In this document: piece by piece, positions 1-38,880 of the stretch | Position numbering within the stretch: position 1 is the stretch's first letter | Layout: every line of letters begins with the position of its first letter | Source of the DNA: Owenia fusiformis | Taxonomy: Eukaryota > Annelida > Polychaeta > Sabellida > Oweniidae | DNA: 64,000 bases | Direction of reading: 5' to 3' | Assembly (NCBI GenBank): GCA_903813345.2 | Contig: CAIIXF020000005.1 | Coordinates: 5,301,375-5,365,374 of the forward strand | Translations under genes and position numbers: made by a program | Notes under the pieces: generated by a model | Database searches by the model: none | What the model was told of the DNA's origin: nothing | What the model saw: only the letters and a program-made list of their open reading frames with translations

Positions 1-1976
1 AACACCTCATATTCCTCTACAGCACTTGTTTCTGGCTAAGAGAAAACCTATTAGAATCACAGACCTGACAACAGATAACATATCATCTCTTACCATTCAT
101 AAACTAGTTCCAGTCTGATTAAAAAGAAAAATTCCAATCCATTTTCCTCAAGCCATCATTACCACTCCATTGAACAAATAGAATAATATTGCAATGTTGT
201 TTTTTAGAGGCACATTTAAAATAATGACAGTACCATGGAAGCACCATTGATAACATTGTCTCCTATAATCACACACAGTCATCCACTAAGGGAATCCAAC
301 GCTTCAGTTCTTTAGTTACAGAGAATCCTGTTATTGGATTGACAATACATAGCCGTGGGCAGGGATATTAGAATCAAGAAGTTAAACCTCACGACCAAGA
401 CCTATTAAATAGCCGGAGATAAGGAAATAACAGTGGCAAGGACAAAAGAATGAAAGCATGACAGGAAATAACTAACGAAGTCGAGGATGTCCATCTAAGT
501 GGCATATCTGTAATCTTCATCAGTAACTATCCAACATTATGTTGACGAATCTGTGTATGGAGTCCAATCAAAGGAGGGAGGAATCCAGAAAGAGTCACGA
601 GGGCTCGCCTGCACTTGGAATGAACGGAATCTCAATGCCGCAGTATCTTCTCAGGTGTATATGTATGGTAAGTATTGCAGCACCATCTATACAGATGTCA
701 TCTACTTTTTACAGCTGTATTGGAATTACGAAGATTGTATGTTAAGGTTTGTGTCAACTGTAAACTGCATTTGTCATACCTGACTCTACATTGTATTTGT
801 AGTTCTTTAAGTTTTTTATCATTAAAAGTACATTACTTGTTTTAAGACATGTTGTTTAAATGAGGGAATATATCATATAAACGATTACAGAAACCATTTG
901 GCCAGAGATGGTTCTATTAATTTCATCAGTGATGTTAACAGTATAGAACTTGCAGCTGTGGAAAGTTTCTTTGGAAGATGATGATGTTTATACAAACATA
1001 TTCATGTTTTTTTTTGCTTAATAATGGCTGAGACTATAATACCTAAAATGCTAGTCTCAGATAATGGTCTGTTAAAAATTGTGACATTTTGGAAAACATT
1101 TAATTTAATTGGACACATATGGTTTAATTTGCATTAAGGGCCCAAGCGATGCATACAAAGTACATTATTGTAAAAAGATAATCTCATTATTGGTTGAAAT
1201 GAATTTTGTAATCAGACCCCTGAGAGCAGCTAAGGAGCATACTTCAGAGACCCTTCTTAAATCCTTGAATGACATCATGCTCATGCAAACATATTTCAAA
1301 TCTTCTCTAAATACATGTACATGTTACTATGGTTAAGGATCAAAATGCTGGGAACAGTTCATATGTAATACTTCTCCAGTGTGAAAATTAAGTACAAATT
1401 GTCGCTATTCATCCTACGGGATGCTCAAATGTGTCTCTTGAGGAGCGGGAAAATAACAGCATGGACACAACATAATGAGAAGGCAGACAAATTACTCTTT
1501 AATCAAGCTGACCTGAAAACAACTAGTGCAGAATTCCCCTCTTGTTCTGATCCTCTGTGGTCAGTATAAATACTGCAGTTGATGTACAAATTACATTTAA
1601 CAAAGACGTAGACAAATTACTTTTTAATTTGCCAATTGCAATCACTGTTTCATGAAATGACGATTCAGTTTCAGGAAATACTTATCAGGAAAAATTCAAT
1701 TGCACATCAATGTTATTAAAGTTTGATTGTGTCATTATCCAGTATTGGCAAAATTAGTTTTTCTAAATTTGATTTGCTCTGGAATATGCGCTTTGAGAGA
1801 TATGAGATAATTCAATTTTGTTGAATATGAAGTCAGACACAATAAAGCTTATTCGAATTCAAAGTGACGGGGATTCTTATTGGAAAACACACACATTTTT
1901 GAAAATTATTTTGCGGAGCAATTCTGGCTCTGATTATAATATGATATACGATTACAATGCAATATTTAGAGGTTTT

Positions 1977-2087
1977 GTCACTATTGTGGCATATATGCCC
2001 GAGGTCTCAGTGATATATAGCCCGACCTTGGGTGATATATGGCCCGACCTTGGGAGAACCGAGGGCATATGTGCCACGATAGTGACA
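1977..2087. repeat. Hairpin / short fold-back element
   Basis: Arms tgtcactattgtggcatat and its near-complement atatgtgccacgatagtgaca enclose two tandem copies of a gatata-t-gcccgaccttggg unit. The layout suggests a MITE-like palindromic insertion. The short ORFs that cross it are by-products of the palindrome. Confidence 0.65.
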
Positions 2088-5000
2088 TAAACGATTTATA
2101 ACATACCTATGATGTAGACTGGTCAGAGAGTACTGTTTTCTTATAGAATTGACAAACAAATGGTTTGAAAATGATTGAAATGAGTTTAGAAAAATTGCTC
2201 GCGCAGTTTTATCTTCGATTGATTGGTTTAATGACGTCAGCGCCTTGACCAATCAGAAAGTTAGCGGGCGCGGGCTTTTCAAAACTTATATTGGCCCGCT
2301 GTCTTGTGTACACTTTGCACTATACATCATCATGGGTATGTTATAAAGCAATATATATCATATCTTTATAATTTAGGCTTGATTAAATTTTTCTACAAGA
2401 AAATGTTCTGTTCCAATATTTCTAAGTTTAATAGCAGTATTCATTTCCAAAGTGAACAACATTATAAGGCAACTTACCCTAAACTTCACAATAACATGGA
2501 ATAGGAAATTGGATATTTATCTAATTTAGTTTTCTTCTAATTAAAGCAATAATGTATGAACATAAAGAGTCCCTAAATACCCATGAGATATATTCCTTGA
2601 TATTCTCAGATCACATTTTCCTCTCCAAACAATTTTGACGTTAATCTGAAAAATGGAACTTAATGAACAAGTAGGAAAAATAAATAAAACATAGAAATAG
2701 GGGAAACTTAATTATACCTCAAAGGTGTAGAACATTATAACTTTTCCAGAAATTAAATGGATAAACAGTGAAATTGCTTTGGATTCAAAATCTTTTGGAT
2801 AAGACATCTTTCAGTACATAGATAATCAAGGAAGAATACAGTGTTCGGGATCTTTAGTTATGGACACTGCAGCTCAATAATCTACTAATCCACTTGTCAA
2901 TAACTTGAGGCTAATCTCACAAAATATGACTTATTGCTTAGAATCTACATAATAATGAATCTAGAAAATTTTGTAAGTACAATAATCAAAGGAAACTGTT
3001 TCTTTTCTGACACACATGCAGGAATTCTATTTCCTAATGACCATTAGATGTAAGACCATGTCCATGTCAAGCATGAGTCCAGGAGAGGATCCCTTGTGGG
3101 AAGGGGATCTATACTTATTAAGCTTGTTGTATATTGGAAGACAAAAATCTAATTTTGTTAAATGCAGACATACAGAATTCGATTGCCTTCGGAGAAAATC
3201 CTAAATGTTATTAGCTGACCAAACAATAAGGCCTTGTGTCAGTTTGCCAAGACATTTTTATAATATTTATCTTGAAGTATCTATATAAGGTTTTCTAATC
3301 ACAGTCCTTAGACGAAAATACAAATTTTGGGATAAAATTTTCTTTCAATAATAATAACAACATTAATTTTATCAAGTACTGGATGTTCATCCTCTATGTG
3401 ACATTTATCAACTTGAACCTTTAAAATTCATTAATCTGTTACTAGATGTTGGACAATTTGAGTAAGAGAGGGCTTCTTGTAGTGGTCGGACTCGCCTGAA
3501 AATCTCCACTCGAGTGGGCCATGAAAAACCATGATTATAATCGCGATTTGACTTAGTTGAGTTACTTCCGGTTTCAGTTTCCCAAGTAGCGGCAGAATTC
3601 ATCAATTTGATCAAGTCTTTCAAGTGCCTCTATACTTTTATTGTCTAAATCGTATTGCACATCCCTATAAATCGTTAAAGTTCACCCCTAGTCCCCTATA
3701 GATAGTAAAACTTACCGAATAAATAGTGAAAACAAACTTCGTCAATCCAGAAAGTTCCAGGATGCACCGCGGTAGACAAATATTTTAAAATTCCCGGCTG
3801 TTGGATATTCCCAGAATAAAATCCGAGTATTTTGTCTTCCGCACATGGCATTAAATAGAAAATAAGTTGTATTCTATACAGATTAAGCAGAACATTACAA
3901 CTATAAGCATGGAAATTGCGAATAGGAGAGACGAATCGCGAGTCAAGGTAAGGTGAAAACGAGTGAAAAATATTTTTTTGGTAAAAATTTCAAATCGCGA
4001 GTTCAAGTTTTCAACTCGATCAATTGATTTTTAGGACAAATGCGAGTAAAACTCGAGTACACGAGTCAGTCTTCCAACCACTAGCTTCTTGAATAAATTG
4101 TAATACTGACATTTCATCATGGCCATAATAACCATCCTTCTCTGTCCAAGTCAATCAATTTTCAGATAATAAGGACATTTTTCATTACATCACGTTCTTC
4201 AGAAAGCCCACTTCAACCCAAGATCAAAAGTTCATCAATCGGGGACGTAGCGTTAACTTCTAACATGAAATTTTGACTTTTCAATCTTTTTTAGAGAAAT
4301 AGCATAAAGCAAACATGACATTGAGAAATGTTAAGCAGAACTGGAAAAAGTACAGATGATACTGAGCGATGCACTCTGTTGTTATAAGTCAGACAGCAAT
4401 CGGGTTATTCATGAACCCTAGCAATGAACATCAATAAGTTTCAATCAAAGGATTCACATGAGGTTTCTCCATTAGGTCAGTGCTACTGCTCCTTTGGCAC
4501 AGATTAAGGCCATCTAATGCTTTCATTCATACACAGGGGAGGGAATTAGCCATTTCCTCGAGGTTCTACGCTTTTAGGGGTCACTTCCTTTAAAGCTCTG
4601 CTGTCATGGCTAAGAACATATTTTTTCTTTGCTTCTGAATGCTTATAACGTTTTCTGTCTGAATGTTAACCTTGGGTTATATATACATGTATCTCAAGTG
4701 CTAAACATGAGTTACATGTGCCATCCTTGGTCCAATGGTATTTCACATCTTCCCATGAATTGAGGAATTAATTAAGTCTTTTGAATGAAGGATGTACATG
4801 AGCAGTACTTAGGTAACATGCTCAATGATTTCACTTATTGGTCATTATTCAGATTGTCTCAATTTGTCCAATTTTACCCATCACCACACAAAAACATTGG
4901 CTATTATTTCCACATTATTAATTATAGCGACATAACAACGTCAGGCCATATTTCAGCCAGTTGTCGTATTGATTTTATGAAACACAATAAGTGCCCAAAT

Positions 5001-7695
5001 CAATCTATAGGAGTCCGAGAAGTATTGCCGATAATCTGGATCTTAACATCTCATTACTCTACAAGGTCTCGAATAACATCTCCCGTGTTGGATTAATCTT
5101 GGCTGTTACTAAGTCCGATTATCTTTATAACTGGCACTTGTCGATATTCTTCCTATCTGACATAGTAAGTTTGTAAATCTTGAGATTTCAGTATCGGAAC
5201 TTAACTATCACATCAGTCTGACTAGCTTATGTGCGACATACATGTAACATTGATCAATCAAGATTTGCAGGGAAATTTAAGGAAACCTTGAAAAATGAGG
5301 ATATTTTGAGCAATTTATGACATTTTCTATAAAAATTGTGAAACTCTGAAATCCATGACAAATTGTAAAACTTAAATTAGACAGCATTGACATTGTTTTA
5401 ATAAAGTGAAAGCACTAGGGACAACACTGATGCAAACTTTTTCTATGTGATCAGATTTTAACGTCTCACAAGTCAAATTTCTTAAATGTCAAGGTACTGC
5501 AAACAGAGTACTTACACCCCCTCCTTATTTGTTTAGTGATACATTTTTCCTCTTGAGCATTCCCTTCAGATCAATTAAAACAAAACCTGTTCTTAAGGGA
5601 ATACTGCCAAGCCAACTAAACACTACACACATTCAGAAGATGTTTAAATCCTGTTCTAATTTTCAATTGCAACCAGGCAATATAATTTAACAAATTGTGA
5701 GATATTCACACTGTTGACTGTTGTATAACACTCTGACGTCGTTAATTTAGACACTTAAAGTACATGAGAAAAAAAGTGGTGAGAGAGGCATTCGAAAACA
5801 AAAGGTTTTATTGTAATATGCTTTTTACTTCATTGAAAACTCACTATAACAATACAGGGACGAACCATACAATCTTTAGGGGAATGACAATTTTAACTTT
5901 GATCTTATTTTATCATTGTAACTTGCAAAATGCATAAAAATAGTTTCAGTAACAACGAACTTGTAAAAAGCCAACCTAAAAATACATTTTCCTTCAAAAT
6001 GCAGGTCTAAAGTATTATTTTCTTAAATAGGTTATGTCCACCCAGAAGATCTAATAATCCGCCCCCAAGCCATCCACTGATGCAAGACAGATGTGATTAA
6101 ATTGTGTTCCTTCTTCCTTGCATATTTGATAGATTAATGGAATATTATGAATAATGTTTCTTAAAATTAAATTGAAACCCAGACACTGAAGTGAACCATG
6201 ATATGACAGGGGTGACAAACTGATTACTTTCTATATCATGTTTTATTTAAACTGATATCAATTTAGATTGAATTCTATAGCAAAGAGAATAATCAAACGG
6301 CAATAGCTCGAGAATTTTGTCATTGGTACAAGTGTTGGTTCTAAACTATTCTGAAAATTCAGTTTTTGCCCGAGCCAAACCTGTCTATTCAGAACGCCTC
6401 TGGGCCCTGCTAAAAGTGTTTAGATCAGCAGCTGGTCACATTTCAAGGTTTTATAAATAGCCCTATGTAAGTCAATGAGAGACCGAGATTGGGCCCGAGA
6501 AAAAAAGTTCACATTGAGAGGTATTTTTATTAGAGAGGTGTTTGGATATACAGGTTTCACTGTATACCTATTTACTTTAATATTCTTCGTTAATTACCAA
6601 TCTTTTCCACAATTCGAATTCCAAAAGATGACTGCCTAGCATTTTCTTATGAATATTTTGTCTTATTAAGGTCACCATCAAGGTTGCTACAATACTCCTA
6701 AGAGTAATTCAGATAAAGTATCAAGTGAGATTAAAATTCACCCATGGGATCTCACTGCTATTTATTGGTATTCCTATCAGACAGTAACATATCACCAAAG
6801 GAGGTACCTCAGATATATCTAACTGGATAATCTTCATAAGACAGGTCCCAACCAGAGACCTCATGATAATGTGAGAGTATGATAGCTTAGACATGGGGGT
6901 GTATGTATTAATGAACACATCATTATGATCAACTCAATATCACAGACTTGACATATCTACTCTAGCCATATGAGGGAATTAAAAGAAGCGAAGCACGATA
7001 TGATCCATTTTTCAGACAGGGCTTTGATTACTTATGTACTAAACATGCATCCTCTGAATGCTTAGTATAATGCTATCATGAGAGATGGGGGACTTTGAGA
7101 ATGAGTTTTGTGAGAAGGCATTTAGAGAATTTGAAAGTATGTGTTCATAAAATTGCTATAACTTTATATATGTTTACATTATCTACTTAAATAGATCAAT
7201 GAAGCAATCATAGAATAAAATTTTCATTTTCCAATTTATATTAGATATGTAAGTAACATACAGATTCAGTAAACATTCTGCAAAAGAGACAACAATATAC
7301 AAGTCTAAGAAAAGTATTTCTTTCTATGTTGATCCTTTCATGTAGTTGATGAATCAACAATCATCTAAATTAAGTCCCTGTGTAATAAAGTACGGGTTCA
7401 GAAACACTAAATGATCATTTCATGAGCTATAACTCACAAAAGATCTAAAGATCTAGTGTCAATGTTGTTTAATTTGATAAACTGAAACCAGATGGTACTT
7501 CAAGCATCAACAGCAACTCTAGCCAAATCAATCAATACAAGCTTAATGGGATTAGAAAAACATTCTATTGTATCGCATGTTTTGTTTTACACAACAGAAA
7601 ACCCTCTGTATATCAAACATCCTCAGTACTGACCAAAATTGCTCCGTGTAGACATCATTTAAAGTCCCATTAAACTTTCAAAAACTGTTTTCATG

Positions 7696-7928
7696 AAGCA
7701 GGGCTCTCACCAGGCTTTTAGACTGTGGTGCAGCACCACACTCTATTAAGCTCCCTCCACACCCTATTGGCAAATCATGACTGTTTCCACAGTCTAAACT
7801 TGTCTGAATATACAATAATAGCATGTAAAAAGGATAAAACATAACATAAATATGATTTATCACGATTGAACGGTTATTCTGAAGATGTTAGCACCACACC
7901 CTAAATATTTCCTGGTGAGGGTCCTGTG
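7696..7928. repeat. MITE-like element with CAGGG(T/C)TCTCACCAGGC ends, copy 1
   Basis: The left end reads gcagggctctcaccaggc and the right end ctggtgagggtcctg, an imperfect inverted pair. The interior starts with ttttagactgtgg. The same ends recur at 9437-9767 and, more degenerate, near 34970-35270, so this is a dispersed family. It is non-coding, and no transposase was seen. Confidence 0.55.
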
Positions 7929-8695
7929 AAGAGAGGTGGTCCTTTCAGAGAGATGTTCCATAGTACACATTTTACTTCAGCTGAATTATGAAAAAAATAC
8001 TCAAACAGGAAAGAATTGTGATTTATAACTTCAACTTATCTTTGAGATGATTATGATGAAAAATTGAATTGAATTGAATTACCAATGAATGATAGATTGA
8101 ATTGAATTCCTGCTTGGATACAAACATTTTCATAAACAAGGAATCTTTCAGAAACGAAATTCCATGATAAGCATAACATGTGTATATGTAGAGTATCTTT
8201 CAGGGATATATTTTCGTGGAGATGATATGATTGGAAAAATAGACTAGAGGCAGATTTACGTTAAATGTTCTTCCATATGGCCTAGTATATCTCTATTAGT
8301 AGATCCAAAAGATTCTTGCTGGTCATTTGTGGTCTCTGGTAATAATAAATTGATAATGAAAAATGTTTGAAAATCTAGTTTCTTCTAAGTAAAAACATTA
8401 TACAGATGACTTGGGCTGGATGAAAATCTACAAATCAAACATTAATTTTAACTTAAATCTTTATATTCGCCAGATATGACTCAGATTATAATAAAAAATG
8501 AATGGGGTCACTGGATTGGTACTGTACCATATCTTAACTAGCAATAATGAGCATCATGCATGTCAAGATAAGATAGATCATAGATAGATAGCAACATGTA
8601 ACATACTAATAATACACTTGAGAAACAATAGATGGCATTGACTCAATATTCAGTAAATATAATGCCTGATATTGCTTTAGTTGTTACCACAATAC

Positions 8696-9195
8696 CTGTT
8701 TTTCAGCAGCATATCTTTGTAACATTTTATCTTCAATAGTTAGGTTAGGATCTGTCTCCCCTAAACGGCGATCAACAAACAGATTGGCTTTCCCTCTCTT
8801 CTTGTACTCTTGGAGTAACGTTTCTTGTCGCTGAAAGTATCATTGCGGGAATTATATCTTAGATTCGAAAAATATATATGTGAATAAAATCACAGACAAA
8901 AGGGTAGCCTAGACAATACAATACAAGTACATGTACAGTACAATGTAATCATCTTTACAATTATATCTTATGTAAGTAAAACATATATACAAGTTACCTT
9001 TTTATTTGCCTTTGATTTGGATACACCAGGTAGACCAACATCTTTCTTGAGCATTTTCTTGCCAAGCACATTGTGTTTCTGCTTGTTGAACTTCACTTCA
9101 AACGGATTGAGTTTCTTTTGTGTTATTTTCTTGACTCCTCGTACTGCATCAGCTAAGGAATGACCAGCATTCTTCTTTTTCTTGTTCTTTCCCAT
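8696..9195 (-). CDS. NOP14: NOP14 nucleolar protein, first two coding exons (partial gene)
   Basis: Two minus-strand exons, 9195..8998 and 8830..8696, join in phase 0. They encode the N-terminal ~111 residues of NOP14, a U3 snoRNP/90S pre-ribosome factor needed for 18S rRNA maturation in the nucleolus. Seen: a lysine-rich start (MGKNKKKKN), then NPFEVKFNKQKHNVLGKK and DVGLPGVSKSKA, which match the conserved NOP14 N-terminus as I know it from vertebrates. Exon 2 continues with an LLQEYKKRGKANLFVDRRLG stretch and a TIEDKMLQRYAAEKQ segment, as expected for the family. The start is the ATG at 9195, not the in-frame ATG further upstream, because a possible acceptor (tttcag, exon edge near 9211) lies just before it and the basic start fits. 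The rest of the protein (about 850 residues in the family) was not found at lower coordinates, so intron 2 probably exceeds 8.6 kb. NMNAT lies divergently upstream. Confidence 0.88.
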
Positions 9196-9436
9196 TTTAT
9201 TGTTTCTTATGCTGAAATTCATAATCAGAAAATGGCATTGCTCTTTCATTGATGCAAAATGGAACGAAACACAACATGTTTATATATGTCTTGTAACTAA
9301 ACCATATTTATAAAACACATATCCTAAAAATGGCAATAATTACATGTCATATATTATGAAAGAGCACTATATTTTGTAATATTCTTGAATAATATTAAGC
9401 TGTTCTTTTCTTTCTACATTGTATTCCTCCTTACTG

Positions 9437-9767
9437 CAGGGTTCTCACTAGGCTTTTAGACTCCGGAGATTCTCCAGAGTCTAATAGCTTTTCCGTAATC
9501 TAAAGTGTTTTTTCCGGAGTCTAATACTACATTTTTGTCACATTATTTGTCTAAATTCTTGAGAAAACATAAAACTAGAATCAAACAAGGAATAGGAAGT
9601 CAAAAACCTGTTAGAAATGTATATTGTGATTAAAATAGGAAGATAAGGAGTATAAGGAGTATTTTGAAAAGTATACTAATATGATATCTCTGATCTCACA
9701 TAGAAGGAGTAGTTGCAACACTGAGAAAAATCTGGGGTCAAAAAATTTCATGGTGAGAACCCTGTAC
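9437..9767. repeat. MITE-like element with CAGGGTTCTCAC ends, copy 2
   Basis: The left end is gcagggttctcactaggc and the right end is atggtgagaaccctgtact, so the terminal ~14 bases are inverted complements. Inside the left end is a small palindrome (gactccggagattctccagagtc). It lies between the NOP14 coding exons and the putative shared promoter and is non-coding. Confidence 0.6.
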
Positions 9768-10699
9768 TGTATATGTCAATTATTCAATCATCACTGACGC
9801 AATAAAACAGTGAAATGGGCTGTAATGCAGGCTCTGATGGCGCTTAATTTTGGTTACATACGTCATAGAGCCTATAGCAACCTAATAGCAACCTTAGTAG
9901 AAATCCAGCACAGAGAGACTACTAAATTTCATAAGGACATCTGAAGGATATCAACAAGAATATCGGAAAACTCAGACAAACCTCAAAGAAAAGCTGGTGT
10001 GTAAACAGCTCTACTGTTAGACTGTGACACACTTACTCAAGTCTCTAGCCTATTCTTGGCTAAAAGTAATTTCATCTGGAGCTGTGAACTCCATTTGAAA
10101 AAAGCTGGCCGGCGTGTCATAAATTTATTGAATATTTTAAAAATCGCCAGATAAATCATTAATTAAAATGCTACTGGCTGGGTTCCTTGATGAGATATTG
10201 CATGATTTCGTCTAAAATTAAAACAAAAGGCTCCAAGAAAAATGGCGATATTCGAAAACTGGACGAAATGTTGTTAATGTCTGACATTAGTAACTGGCTG
10301 TAAATTCTAAGTTAGTGATCCAGAAGATGTGAACTAATACATTGATATCCCGCTTTCTGTGTGTTTTGGAATTTATGGTGAGGTAATAAGACCAAAACTC
10401 GCAATTCAAATTTCATAATTACGACATGACCTGTTATACATGCATGAATTTATCTTTGGACGAAGGCTACCATACAGTGGCCTTAGAAGAAGGTGATGAC
10501 ACATACATGTAAGCTCTGATGATTTTCTTCTTACAGTAGAGTCTGTCAGTACGTCTATTTCCAAACACCCCGTCAAAAAATGTAGTTAGCTTGGCTGTAC
10601 TGCACATCTATGCTATGATTCTATATATATTATGTGTATTATCCACTGTAGAATGCATTTGCAGAAAAAATTACAAAAAATTGTAAAAAATATCTGGGT

Positions 10700-11070
10700 T
10701 ATTCCATTTTTACTACAAGGTATTTTAGGGGGGTAATTCCGAACAGGAGTTATTTTGGGGGGTAAATCCGAACACTTGCATGGGGGTAATTCCAAACACT
10801 TAACTTAAACTTAATTGTTTTAATTATTAGATTGATGGTATATCATTATATGATACCCTTAACTTATGATACTGGATTCTGTCACCCCTGCATATCAAGA
10901 AACCCAAATTTAAATCATTTATTACTGACATCTATTTATTTAAACGCACAGAGTTTGTGGGGGTAATTCCAAACACTAGCATGGGGGTAATTCCGAACAC
11001 CTAAATCATCATAATTGATTATTTTATTGTAAGATTGTTGGTATACATCATTATATTGTATCTTTCAGGC
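10700..11070. repeat. Degenerate direct repeat with gggggtaattcc(g/a)aacac motif
   Basis: The motif gggggtaattccaaacac occurs about four times between 10728 and 11005, and the sequence after it (attattagattgatggtatatcatta...) is repeated about 210 bp further on. This is a degenerate tandem duplication in the gap between NOP14 and NMNAT. No coding potential was recognised. Confidence 0.55.
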
Positions 11071-11460
11071 TATAAATATTATGTAGAGGTAGTAGAGGTA
11101 CTATTATTCAATTCAATGATCTGCTTGCCATTATTTGGAACCTGTTCATGTTTACCCCCCTGTTTGGATTTGGATTACTCACTTTTTGGACGTATTGACT
11201 CTACATCAGATGTAATGTAAAAACATTTGACAGAATTTTCTCTTATTAATATCTATGTAGGAAATTCTATTATACATTTTATACTGACTCTTGTACAAAG
11301 GGAAAGATCTAACCGATGATAATGAAGACCTCGATCTATTCTCAATTCTGTGAAAAATAAGAGAAAAAAATACAGAGCGTAGACTAATACAACTAAATGT
11401 CAGGTAATTTATGGTCGAACCATTAATTTTCTGATTGGTAATTATGTCATGCAAAGTCTA

Positions 11461-11580
11461 TACTTACATAAATTGAATAATACGCTATATCGGGTAAGAT
11501 AATTAACAAAAACTGCAGAAAATTAAAAATATCATGTTTTCATGGGCGCAGCCATATTAGATTACTTCTCGCGAGACTTT
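11461..11580. promoter_or_regulatory. Candidate bidirectional promoter with YY1-type and TCTCGCGAGA motifs
   Basis: A perfect 10-bp palindrome TCTCGCGAGA lies at 11567-11576. Fifteen bases to its left is gccatattag (11551-11560), which on the minus strand reads aatatggctgcg and fits the YY1 consensus. Both motifs are known in vertebrates as core elements of TATA-less housekeeping promoters. On the minus strand a strong donor (gtaagtatag, starting 11467) follows about 90 bases downstream and could end a non-coding first exon of NOP14, spliced to the acceptor near 9211. On the plus strand the NMNAT start codon lies about 210 bases downstream, after a possible acceptor at 11740 (ttcattttag). The role is inferred from motif and position. 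Confidence 0.5.
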
Positions 11581-11740
11581 AGAATTATACTTATTATATT
11601 TTCTATATTTATACTAAAACACGCAGCCAATTATCAATTTCTGACCTCTGATATTTTAGTGTAATAAATATTGATGGGAATTATTTAAAACTTTTGCCTT
11701 GAATCATCCATTTATAGCTATAATATGGATTTCATTTTAG

Positions 11741-38374
<26,634 letters not shown>

Positions 38375-38389
38375 TTATGTATAATGTCT

Positions 38390-38880
38390 ATGTGTGATGT
38401 CCACACGTGATGAAACACAATCAGAACTATGTTCATATTAACAAACTATGTTCGTATTAACAAACTATGTTCATATGAACATAATGATAATTGTGTTTTA
38501 AACTTCAAAATAACACTCGAGATGAATGACATAGACTAAAAGTCTGTGTGACATAAACTGAAATTTAAAATGATGACCAAAGTGGCATAAACTTGGGTTT
38601 AAACTTAAAGCTAGTGTGATATATACTTAGATTTTAGTGGACAGCCTCTAGTGACATAAACAGAGGCTTAAACTAATGGCCTAGGTGACATAAACTTAGG
38701 TTTAAACTAAAAGTTAGTGTGATATTTACATAGACTTTAATGGACAGCCTCACGCGACATAAACTGAGGCTTAAAATAACAGCCTAGGTGAGATAAACTT
38801 TGTTTAGAATTAACATTCTAATGTTGCATAAACTGAGACTTAAATCAACAGCCTAGGGCGACCTTATCAAACAGATCAGA
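38390..38880. repeat. Degenerate repeats after the NMNAT stop codon
   Basis: Variants of gtgacataaact(g/t)aggcttaaact and of acagcctagg recur about ten times, with a larger unit of roughly 110-130 bp that includes tttagtggacagcctc. An additional 25-base direct repeat (acaaactatgttc(g/a)tatta) sits at its left edge. The block probably lies in the 3' untranslated region of NMNAT. No clear poly(A) signal was identified. Confidence 0.65.

Larger units (their letters stand above)
1..8695. other. Gene-poor stretch, probably NOP14 intron 2
   Basis: AT-rich sequence in which I recognise no protein-coding exon on either strand. If the NOP14 gene is intact, this is its second intron, since donor gtattg follows the exon at 8696. 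It holds a ~110-bp hairpin at 1977-2087, a short-repeat patch (gaattgaatt) near 8060-8110 and MITE-like ends near 6480-6560 and 7696-7928. No RNA gene was recognised. Confidence 0.5.

Noticed and set aside
539-783. Overlapping short plus-strand frames near the left edge
   Set aside because: A fairly open stretch ending in a possible donor, but no family match and no consistent acceptor or partner exon.
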